A stretch of DNA of 64,000 bases, from contig JAZOPZ010000018.1 of NCBI GenBank assembly GCA_045655805.1, positions 1-64,000 on the forward strand, given 5' to 3'. This document shows positions 1 to 6,314 of this stretch, in pieces. Source of the stretch: UBA11475 sp045655805. Its GTDB lineage: Bacteria; Bacillota; Clostridia; Christensenellales; Borkfalkiaceae. The translations under genes were made by a program, and so were the position numbers. A model generated the notes under the pieces. The model worked only from the letters and a program-made list of their open reading frames with translations. It was not told the origin of the DNA and did no database searches. The first letter of the stretch is position 1. Each line of letters opens with the position of its first letter.

Positions 1-10
1 ACTTTGATGA

Positions 11-57
11 CCTCCTTTTGATTCTTTGTTGGGTTTGCAGACCTCAACTTTATTATA
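11..57 (-). promoter_or_regulatory. RBS and possible -10 of a gene beyond the left edge
   Basis: Read on the minus strand, a perfect AGGAGG lies at 11-16 and a TATAAT at 52-57. The start codon itself would fall at or just left of base 1. No good -35 is visible 17 bases upstream, so the promoter is weaker evidence than the ribosome-binding site. Confidence 0.45.
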
Positions 58-103
58 TCAAAAGGAGTTTTTTTATTCATAATCATAGGTTTAACCTTTT
101 TTG

Positions 104-126
104 AACCCCGTGTCTAACACGGGGTT
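104..126 (+). terminator. Hairpin with plus-strand T run
   Basis: Nine-base perfect inverted repeat (aaccccgtg / cacggggtt) with a 5-base loop, followed on the plus strand by a short T run. On the minus strand it is not followed by T residues, so it reads best as a plus-strand terminator. No plus-strand gene precedes it inside the window. Confidence 0.5.
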
Positions 127-141
127 TTCGCTATACAATAA

Positions 142-169
142 AAAAGACTTCCCGCAAGAGAAGTCTTTT
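142..169 (-). terminator. Rho-independent terminator of the 286-aa gene
   Basis: Ten-base inverted repeat (aaaagacttc / gaagtctttt) with an 8-base loop, followed on the minus strand by a T run. It lies 14 bases beyond the stop codon of the minus-strand gene ending at 184. Confidence 0.8.
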
Positions 170-183
170 CTAATTATTTGCTT

Positions 184-1044
184 TTAACCGAAAGCCGGTA
201 TTTTGTCAACGATTGCTTGAATATTTTCAGCCACTCTAGTGGTGCGCCAGTTACCGAAGTTACCAGCCAAGTTTTCGAGCGAAATCATCAAGTAAACGTT
301 TTCCCAAGCACTATCTAAATCACAAGAAATCCAGCGTTCATAGGTAGACCCGATTATCTTCATACCGAGTATAATCCTATCCTTACCATCAGCACCTCCC
401 GCCTTTTGATAGATGAGCGTACAAGTAATATTCTTACTTTCTTCCGCAGTCATAACCGTTCCGTCAGAAGTTTTCACTGTATTCGAATGTCCCCAAATCG
501 AGAAGTTATTCGTTGCCTCACCGTTGTTTAGTTTGTTTTGATAGAATAGACTATCAATCCAACTACCAGTATAGAACGAACTTTCAATCGAAACACCTAT
601 AAATCCACCAAAGCCATTTACAGGCGCTTGCCATTCTTTTGCAGTGAAGTCAAATTGTACCGCTACGCCTTCAAGCGAAGTCGATATTGCTTGTTGGCTC
701 GTTACCGAAATCCAAGCGTCACGATTATCTGCGTTAGCAGTTGAACCAACGTCTTTGAGCTCAATTTGGCCACCACCCATAACGTACCCTGTATTATCGC
801 AAGCAACTAATCTTTGCAACGGCTTACCGTCAGTACCGACTTCATCCGCGCGCACCTTATCGATTTCTCCAGTTTTAACGCTATCAAAAGTTGAATCAGC
901 ATAAACTGTAAATTTACGATAGGTTTCAAAAATTTCCCTATTCATACCAGGGTATCTTTGCATTGAAGATTTTGCTTTATAACCGTTATCACTCATGTTT
1001 TTACTAGAGTACGATACTACGATATCACTAAATGTAGCCGACAT
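184..1044 (-). CDS. Hypothetical protein, LamG-like fold suspected; possibly truncated
   Basis: A 286-residue ORF with no recognised family. It has no signal peptide, membrane segment or lipobox. The body (residues about 55-286) is rich in aromatic and beta-branched residues and in Gly/Asn turns. It resembles in style the concanavalin-like segments of the giant lipoprotein encoded at 8585-20710 (phrases such as FGGFIGVS and a final LENLAGNFGNW segment), but no close identity is evident by eye. Neither the ATG at 1044 nor the internal ATG at 996 has a Shine-Dalgarno sequence, and a strong hairpin terminator (1067-1099) sits directly upstream. It may therefore be the surviving C-terminal part of a larger secreted protein. 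The downstream terminator at 142-169 is intact. Function unknown. Confidence 0.6.
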   Translation of the reverse strand: MSATFSDIVVSYSSKNMSDNGYKAKSSMQRYPGMNREIFETYRKFTVYADSTFDSVKTGEIDKVRADEVGTDGKPLQRLVACDNTGYVMGGGQIELKDVGSTANADNRDAWISVTSQQAISTSLEGVAVQFDFTAKEWQAPVNGFGGFIGVSIESSFYTGSWIDSLFYQNKLNNGEATNNFSIWGHSNTVKTSDGTVMTAEESKNITCTLIYQKAGGADGKDRIILGMKIIGSTYERWISCDLDSAWENVYLMISLENLAGNFGNWRTTRVAENIQAIVDKIPAFG

Positions 1045-1066
1045 ATTTTCGGTAGATACCCTAATG

Positions 1067-1099
1067 AAAAAACGACTGCCGTTTTTGCAGTCGTTTTTT
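1067..1099 (-). terminator. Bidirectional terminator after the rubrerythrin gene
   Basis: Thirteen-base perfect inverted repeat (aaaaaacgactgc / gcagtcgtttttt) with a 7-base loop and T runs on both sides. On the minus strand it would end transcripts coming from perR-rubrerythrin or from the short promoter-like element at 1173-1202. Confidence 0.85.
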
Positions 1100-1172
1100 T
1101 GGGTTTTTTTATAAGAAGTTTTTAGTTAAAATTCGATTTTTCAGCCGAATTTTTTAGTATATTTTTCAAGTA

Positions 1173-1202
1173 ATTATGACAAAATAAAGTTTATTTTTGC
1201 AA
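1173..1202 (-). promoter_or_regulatory. Possible promoter inside the rubrerythrin 3' region
   Basis: On the minus strand TTGCAA (1197-1202) and CATAAT (1173-1178) are 18 bases apart. Downstream come a 7-base inverted repeat (1129-1135 / 1146-1152) and then the strong terminator at 1067-1099. Transcription from here would yield an RNA of about 100 nt with no ORF. AT-rich sequence gives such matches by chance, so the call is weak. Confidence 0.25.
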
Positions 1203-1243
1203 GTTTTTGTCGCCTTTTAATCGCTTAAAAACGGCTTAAAATC

Positions 1244-1900
1244 TTACTTAAAATATCTTTTTAAGAGACCTTCAAACGCTTTACCGTGGCGTGCTTCGTC
1301 ACGAGCCATTTCGTGAACGGTATCGTGAATTGCGTCCAAGTTTAATTCTTTAGCGCGTTTAGCGAGTTCAAATTTGCCTGCCGTTGCGCCATTTTCAGCA
1401 TCAATGCGAAGTTCAAGGTTTTTCTTGGTGCTATCAGTTACTACTTCACCTAAAAGTTCAGCAAATTTAGCAGCGTGTTCTGCTTCTTCTAAAGCAGCCT
1501 TTTCATAATATAAACCGATTTCAGGATAGCCTTCACGATGAGCAACTCTGGCCATTGCAAGATACATACCTACTTCACAGCATTCGCCTTCAAAGTTAGA
1601 GCGCAATCCTTTAATAACGTCTTCAGGTGCGCCGTTAGCAACGCCTACAACGTGTTCAGCAGCCCATGTTTTTTCACCAGATTGTTCTTTGAACTTTTCA
1701 GCAGGCACTTTACATACTGGGCAAACTGCAGGTGGATTTGGACCTTCGTGTACGTGACCACAAACGGTACATACGAACTTTTTAGCAGGTGCGCCTTCTT
1801 CTACGAACTTACTAGCAGGTACTTTACAAATTGGGCAAACTGCAGGTGGGGTATCCCCTTCGTGAACGTAACCACAAACTGTGCAAACAAATTTTTTCAT
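1244..1900 (-). CDS. Rubrerythrin with two N-terminal rubredoxin domains
   Basis: 218 residues. Rubrerythrins are non-haem iron peroxidases that reduce H2O2 in the cytoplasm of anaerobes. Two consecutive rubredoxin-like zinc/iron knuckles come first: Cys6, Cys9, Cys22, Cys25 and Cys44, Cys47, Cys60, Cys63, nearly identical to each other. A ferritin-like four-helix domain follows, with the diiron motifs EEAEH and DEARH. The rubredoxin-first order matches the reverse rubrerythrins of Clostridium, but those normally carry one rubredoxin domain. The ATG at 1900 is chosen because AAGGAGA lies 9 bases upstream; an in-frame TTG at 1906 is too close to it. The gene follows perR by 54 bases with no terminator between, so the pair is probably an oxidative-stress operon. 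Functional class is secure; the benefit of the second rubredoxin is unknown. Confidence 0.93.
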   Translation of the reverse strand: MKKFVCTVCGYVHEGDTPPAVCPICKVPASKFVEEGAPAKKFVCTVCGHVHEGPNPPAVCPVCKVPAEKFKEQSGEKTWAAEHVVGVANGAPEDVIKGLRSNFEGECCEVGMYLAMARVAHREGYPEIGLYYEKAALEEAEHAAKFAELLGEVVTDSTKKNLELRIDAENGATAGKFELAKRAKELNLDAIHDTVHEMARDEARHGKAFEGLLKRYFK

Positions 1901-1954
1901 AATCAAAATCTCCTTAATAATGTTTTTTATTTTTATTTTTTATTTTTTACAAGT

Positions 1955-2350
1955 TTAATTTTCGTTAGATAATTCCTTATTTTTACACTCATCACAAACA
2001 AACTTTACAATAAGTTCATACCCTGTGATTTTTTGACCTAACGCCTTTGATAATCTTTCGGCTTTAAGTGCTGAAAATTCTTCCCCACTTAAGGTAATAT
2101 CACAAATTTTACCACACATTTCACAAACCAAATGATCGTGTGGAATTTGCTTATCGTAGTGAGCAGAACCGTCGGTTAAAACGAACTTTCTAATCTCCCC
2201 CGAATTAAACAACGCGTTTATATTATTGTACACCGTTGCAAGCGCTATACCCGGCATTTTTTTGACGGCTTTTTTATAAACTTCTTCCGCAGTCATATGG
2301 TCGTAAGAGTTGTTAATTATATCTAAAATCAACGCTCTTTGCTTTGTCAT
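1955..2350 (-). CDS. perR: PerR-type Fur family peroxide regulator
   Basis: 131 residues: N-terminal winged helix and C-terminal dimerisation/metal domain. Fur-family proteins repress oxidative-stress or metal genes. All five regulatory metal ligands known from Bacillus PerR appear conserved: His18, Asp66, His71, His73 and Asp84. The aspartates at the last position and at Asp66 separate PerR from Fur and Zur. The structural zinc site is present as C76xxC79 and a second CxxC near the C-terminus. Start ATG is preceded by GGAGGTAAGCG. It lies upstream of and co-directional with the rubrerythrin gene, a classic PerR target. Its promoter region holds two perfect 7-1-7 palindromes of Per-box type, implying autoregulation. 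Confidence 0.88.
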   Translation of the reverse strand: MTKQRALILDIINNSYDHMTAEEVYKKAVKKMPGIALATVYNNINALFNSGEIRKFVLTDGSAHYDKQIPHDHLVCEMCGKICDITLSGEEFSALKAERLSKALGQKITGYELIVKFVCDECKNKELSNEN

Positions 2351-2396
2351 AAACGCTTACCTCCGTGATTTTTTTATAAATTTGAACTCGGTTTTT

Positions 2397-2411
2397 TTAG
2401 AACCGTTCTAA
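2397..2411. promoter_or_regulatory. Per-box-like operator 1 (TTAGAACCGTTCTAA)
   Basis: Perfect 7-1-7 palindrome (extended to 17 bases, 2396-2412), placed just downstream of the perR -10 box at the expected transcription start. The position suits repression by blocking RNA polymerase. The Bacillus Per box is TTATAATnATTATAA; this differs inside the half site. Confidence 0.7.
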
Positions 2412-2423
2412 ATTTACACTCTT

Positions 2424-2451
2424 ATTATATCACGATTTTTTTATTTGTCAA
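2424..2451 (-). promoter_or_regulatory. perR promoter
   Basis: Minus-strand TTGACA (2446-2451) and TATAAT (2424-2429), both perfect consensus, separated by 16 bases. The predicted start is near 2417, inside the first operator region. Confidence 0.8.
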
Positions 2452-2468
2452 GCGTTTTTTGAAAAAAT

Positions 2469-2483
2469 TTAGAATAATTCTAA
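2469..2483. promoter_or_regulatory. Per-box-like operator 2 (TTAGAATAATTCTAA)
   Basis: Perfect 7-1-7 palindrome (17 bases when extended, 2468-2484), upstream of the perR -35 box. It shares TTAGAA/TTCTAA half sites with operator 1; the centres are 72 bases apart. Confidence 0.7.
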
Positions 2484-2503
2484 AAAATATTTTTTCTTAC
2501 ACA

Positions 2504-2530
2504 AAAACAGTAGGAAAAACCTACTGTTTT
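2504..2530 (-). terminator. Terminator of the phosphodiesterase operon
   Basis: Perfect 11-base inverted repeat (aaaacagtagg / cctactgtttt) with a 5-base loop, ten bases past the stop of the minus-strand gene ending at 2541. The T run on the minus strand is short. Confidence 0.7.
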
Positions 2531-2540
2531 AAATTTTAAA

Positions 2541-3821
2541 TTATTTTAAAATTTCTTCAATAATAGTGCCGTCAGCGTCTTTTAGCGTTAAATTAAGGCA
2601 CTTTGCAAGCGTTACGGGAACGCAAACGGTTTCTACCCTATCAATTGTTACGCCCTTTTTAAAGTCTGGGCCAATTGCCACCAAAGTCGGTTGATAACTT
2701 AAATCTGGTGAAAAGCCGTGTGTCCCACTCTTTTTAATCACGCCTGGTGCAATGGTAGAATAAATATTGCCAAGTTCGTCGGGGTAAGGTTCACGCCCAA
2801 CTCCATAAACGCCGTCGCTATCAACTAAAATATCATAATCTTTATTGATATGGAAAAGTTCGTTAAACTCGTCACGACTAAAAACTTTAATACCTTTATT
2901 AGCCTTTTCTTTTTCCTTTAGTGATAAAAGAATTTTATTTAATAATTCTTTATCTTCAACTTTCATTAAAACGCCTGGGTTTTCAGCATAAACTTCAATG
3001 CCTTCAGTCGTTATATTGCCATTTTCGTCGATATTAATAAGTCCTTCTTTTACCAAATCAACTAAAAAACGATACCAACGCTCTATATTAAATTGACCGT
3101 GGTCAGACATTAAAACAAAGTCTGTGTTATCTTCTTCACCGATTTGTTTCACGGCGTCGCATATCTCTTCAATGCGTTGATAAGACCATTCTAATCTCTC
3201 AGTAACCTTATCTGAAAAAACTCCGTCCCTGTGCCTTTGAGTATCCAACGGACAAGGGTGAATAAGCAAAATATCAGGTTGATATTTTAAAATCATATCT
3301 TTAGCGCACGCGAAAATGAAAGCATCGGTACTTTCAGGCTTTTTAGTACCATTGCCCTCGGTAATATGAAGATTAGGCTTAATAATATCTTCAACCACTT
3401 GATCAGTCGTTCCGTATTTTTGAAGAACCGAAAGAAATTCGTTTTCAGGATAAAAATATTCAGGAATATTATAATCTATACTACTATCGCCACCAAGAAC
3501 GGGCCAAAACACGTTAGCCGTAGTATAGCCAGCCTCTTTCGCATAGTCCATTAAAGTTTTAATCTTAATATTTTCACGCTCGGCTCGCCAAGTATGCGTC
3601 CCCTCGTAGTAATTAGTATCCACGCCCGTTTTGTAAGGGTAAGCGCCGGTAATCATAGACGAGTGGCAAGGATAAGTACTTGCAGGATAAATCGTCCTTA
3701 AAGTTTTAATCCAAACACCGTCGGTCATCATTTTTTTAATAAGTGGACGGTCTTTTAAATATTCCAAGTCTTCGGTAATCATCGCATCAAGCGATAATAT
3801 AATGAGTTTACGATTTTTCAT
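2541..3821 (-). CDS. NPP-type phosphodiesterase, alkaline phosphatase superfamily (paralogue 1)
   Basis: 426 residues, last gene of a four-gene operon. The family hydrolyses phosphodiesters or pyrophosphates with two zinc ions. Visible landmarks: metal Asp12 in SLDAM, nucleophile Thr49 in PASTYPCH, a Pro-Leu-Asp...His metal segment (LLIHPCPLDTQRH), the SDHGQF pair, and a late GTHGF histidine. No signal peptide or membrane segment, so it should be cytoplasmic, unlike most bacterial NPPs. It is clearly homologous end to end to its neighbour at 3833-5149, so the pair arose by duplication. The substrate is not readable from sequence. The adjacent glycerol-1-phosphate dehydrogenase suggests a glycerophosphodiester. 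The RBS is weak, with only 11 bases from the upstream stop. Confidence 0.85.
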   Translation of the reverse strand: MKNRKLIILSLDAMITEDLEYLKDRPLIKKMMTDGVWIKTLRTIYPASTYPCHSSMITGAYPYKTGVDTNYYEGTHTWRAERENIKIKTLMDYAKEAGYTTANVFWPVLGGDSSIDYNIPEYFYPENEFLSVLQKYGTTDQVVEDIIKPNLHITEGNGTKKPESTDAFIFACAKDMILKYQPDILLIHPCPLDTQRHRDGVFSDKVTERLEWSYQRIEEICDAVKQIGEEDNTDFVLMSDHGQFNIERWYRFLVDLVKEGLINIDENGNITTEGIEVYAENPGVLMKVEDKELLNKILLSLKEKEKANKGIKVFSRDEFNELFHINKDYDILVDSDGVYGVGREPYPDELGNIYSTIAPGVIKKSGTHGFSPDLSYQPTLVAIGPDFKKGVTIDRVETVCVPVTLAKCLNLTLKDADGTIIEEILK

Positions 3822-3832
3822 AAAAAAATCTA

Positions 3833-5149
3833 CTATTTTTTAATAGCCTCCTCAAGTGGCTTACCGTCAATATCAGGCATATCAAGGTCGAAAATTTTAG
3901 CAATAGTCGCAGCCATATCTAACGTATGAGCATTTTTGATAACCACACCTTCGTTAAAATCAGGACCAACCATAACCATTGTAGGTTGTGGACCTTTGTG
4001 TGGTAAATAGCCGTGTGTCGCCTTACCCGTACGATAATCAGACAAATCGTACGAAGTATAATATTCGCCGTAAGGTTCCCAGCCAAACGCCGTGTAAGGT
4101 TCGCTTTCAAGAACGAAAGCAAAGTCGCCGTTTAAGTGTTCTTCCTTATCACATTCTTCAGCCGTATAAATGCGTTCAAAACCATATAGTTTTGACTTAA
4201 CAGCATCGCTTAAAACTTTGTAAGTTAAGTCGTAAGCCTCTTTATCGTTAGGGTCGGTAATAAATACTTGAGCAGTACCACCTATCGACTTAATATAAGC
4301 GCGTACGTCGTAAGTTTCAAAGTCAGGAGTATTTACTAAATCCTTGTTAAATTTAATAAGCCCTGCGTTTGCAAGTAAAATATTAGGGTGACACCAACGG
4401 GTAATATTCATTTGACCGTGGTCTGAAGTTAAAATAAAGTCTGTATTTTCCCAATCGCCCGTTTCTTTGAGTGCGCGAACGATTTTTTCAATCCAATAGT
4501 AAGTATAGTCTAATTGTTCAGTAACGAACTCGTTGAAAAGCCCTTTAGCATGTCTTAACCCGTCGATACCTGCAGGGTGAACGAATAATACGTCAGGCCT
4601 ATACTTTAATATTATATCACGAGCACAAGAGAAAACGAATTCGTCAGCGTAAGGGTGTTGACGTTGGTGACCGTCAATATAATAAAGGTTAGGTTCAACG
4701 ATTTCTTTAATAACCTTATCGCTAGTACCTAAACGCTTTAACGCAACGGTTAAAGGTTCGTCAGGAGTTTGCGACCAATATTCCGGAATATTAAAGTCAA
4801 TATTAGGGTCGTTACCTAATACAGGCCAAAAAACGTTAGCAGTAGTCAAGCCTTTTTCTTTACAAGCGTCGATAATCGTTTTAGCGCGATTATACTTTCT
4901 TTCCCACACCCACTCGCTGTGTCCCCACTCGTCAACTTCGTTATTATAAAGGTGGGTTTTGTTTGGAAAACAACCGCTTATCATTGACGCATGGCAAGGA
5001 TAAGTTACCGTTGGGTAAATTGTCTTTAAATTTTGTACCCAAGAACCTTTTGCCACGAGTTCTTTAATTAAAGGCTTAGTGAGAAGATAATCCATATCTT
5101 CCCTAACGAGAGCGTCATTTGAAATTACTACGAGTTTTCTTTGAGCCAA
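3833..5149 (-). CDS. NPP-type phosphodiesterase, alkaline phosphatase superfamily (paralogue 2)
   Basis: 438 residues, same fold as the downstream paralogue. Asp12, nucleophile Thr49 (PTVTYPCH), the HPAGIDGLRH metal segment, SDHGQM and ATHGY histidine are all retained, so both copies look catalytically competent. Cytoplasmic by absence of a signal peptide. Its start is TTG at 5149, with AGGAG upstream; no ATG fits before the conserved N-terminal strand. The C-terminal third differs most from the paralogue (an extra segment around residues 270-370), which may set specificity. Co-transcribed with the glycerol-1-phosphate dehydrogenase 43 bases upstream. Alternative roles (nucleotide pyrophosphatase, phosphonoacetate hydrolase-like) cannot be excluded. 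Confidence 0.85.
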   Translation of the reverse strand: MAQRKLVVISNDALVREDMDYLLTKPLIKELVAKGSWVQNLKTIYPTVTYPCHASMISGCFPNKTHLYNNEVDEWGHSEWVWERKYNRAKTIIDACKEKGLTTANVFWPVLGNDPNIDFNIPEYWSQTPDEPLTVALKRLGTSDKVIKEIVEPNLYYIDGHQRQHPYADEFVFSCARDIILKYRPDVLFVHPAGIDGLRHAKGLFNEFVTEQLDYTYYWIEKIVRALKETGDWENTDFILTSDHGQMNITRWCHPNILLANAGLIKFNKDLVNTPDFETYDVRAYIKSIGGTAQVFITDPNDKEAYDLTYKVLSDAVKSKLYGFERIYTAEECDKEEHLNGDFAFVLESEPYTAFGWEPYGEYYTSYDLSDYRTGKATHGYLPHKGPQPTMVMVGPDFNEGVVIKNAHTLDMAATIAKIFDLDMPDIDGKPLEEAIKK

Positions 5150-5192
5150 AATAATATATCTCCTATTTTAAATTATGAAAATAAATACGGTA

Positions 5193-6302
5193 TTACCAAT
5201 ATTTTTTAACGAGAATAGGAACGGCGTCTTTCATAACGTCAAGCTCACGGCAAAGTGATAAAACGGTATAGCGCTCACGCACGGTGTAAGCGTTAAAGAG
5301 CATTTCAGTTAAAAGGTCTTCACTAATGCCGATTTCACGGTACTTCGTAGGGGTATTAAGACGCTTTAAGATTGCGATAATATCCTCTTCTTTAGGGAGT
5401 TTATCAACTTCTTTATAAACGGCGTCACAGTTGTTAAATTGAATATTGTTTTCTTTTAAATAACGGTATAAAGAAATACAAACGAGCGAACCTAAACCAA
5501 CTTTAATGCCGTGGAGTGGCACAGGTAACCCTTTTTTAACGAAGTCCATTTCGAGCCAATGTGAAGTGTGATGTTCACCACCGGACGCTGGGCGAGAATT
5601 ACCAGCGATAACCATTGCGTAACCCGAAGTTATGAGCGCGTCGATAAGGTAGTTCATACCTTGTGGATTATATTCTAAAATCTCGTCCATATTGTCAAGA
5701 ACGCAATCGACAGCCTTTAAGGTGAGTGCAACTGATTCTTCATTGATAAGTTCTCCGTTTTTAAGGTGAGACATACGCCAGTCTAAAAGCGAATTGTACT
5801 TACCGATAATATCGCCGATACCAGCGCCTATCATAAACGAAGGGGCTTCCGCCAAAATATCAGCGTCAATTAAAACGTCGCTTGGTGATTGAGCAGGTAA
5901 AGTAACCTTTCTGCCTTTTGTCATAATAGCAGCAACGGTTGAAATATAACCGTCCATACTTGGTGCTGTTGCAAGAGTTGAATTTTTAATACCAAGCCCT
6001 GCACCAACGTATTTACCCAAGTCGTTAAGAGTACCTGAACCAACCATCAAGAGCCAATCTTTGCCCTTTGCTTGTTCAGCGATTTTGCCGTAAACAGGTT
6101 CGTCTGGGACGAGTTCTTCATCAGGGAAAATCAAAACGTCTATTTTGCCTGCGTAAGCCTTAATTTCTTCAATAAGTGGGTAAAGATACTTTTCGGTATT
6201 TACGTCTGCTACGGCAAGAATATTTTTGCCTTTAATATTTTCAGTAAATTTTGGAAAGCGCGAAGAGCCGTCTACCTTATATTCTACGTTAATTCCAAAC
6301 AT
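5193..6302 (-). CDS. araM: sn-Glycerol-1-phosphate dehydrogenase (AraM/EgsA family)
   Basis: 369 residues. The family interconverts dihydroxyacetone phosphate and sn-glycerol-1-phosphate with NAD(P)H and a divalent metal. Family signatures: VGSGTLNDLGKY nucleotide-binding loop (about residue 95), ATAPSMDGYIS, the metal-binding GIGDIIGKYNSLLDW and the late SGGEHHTSHWLEM histidines. Length and start (AAGGAAAT, ATG 6302) match. In Bacillus, AraM makes G1P for heptaprenylglyceryl phosphate through PcrB; no pcrB-like gene lies here. The flanking phosphodiesterases and GH3 enzyme suggest the catabolic direction instead: oxidation of released G1P to dihydroxyacetone phosphate. Enzyme identity is firm; the direction is inference. 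Confidence 0.9.
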   Translation of the reverse strand: MFGINVEYKVDGSSRFPKFTENIKGKNILAVADVNTEKYLYPLIEEIKAYAGKIDVLIFPDEELVPDEPVYGKIAEQAKGKDWLLMVGSGTLNDLGKYVGAGLGIKNSTLATAPSMDGYISTVAAIMTKGRKVTLPAQSPSDVLIDADILAEAPSFMIGAGIGDIIGKYNSLLDWRMSHLKNGELINEESVALTLKAVDCVLDNMDEILEYNPQGMNYLIDALITSGYAMVIAGNSRPASGGEHHTSHWLEMDFVKKGLPVPLHGIKVGLGSLVCISLYRYLKENNIQFNNCDAVYKEVDKLPKEEDIIAILKRLNTPTKYREIGISEDLLTEMLFNAYTVRERYTVLSLCRELDVMKDAVPILVKKYW

Positions 6303-6314
6303 TTTTATATTTCC

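Noticed and set aside
8..20. Plus-strand tgacctcctttt resembles the 3' end of 16S rRNA
   Set aside because: The conserved upstream rRNA sequence is absent and the stretch reads as a minus-strand AGGAGG ribosome-binding site.
1538..1972. 144-residue plus-strand frame opposite rubrerythrin
   Set aside because: Antisense shadow produced by the repeated rubredoxin sequence; no RBS and no plausible product.
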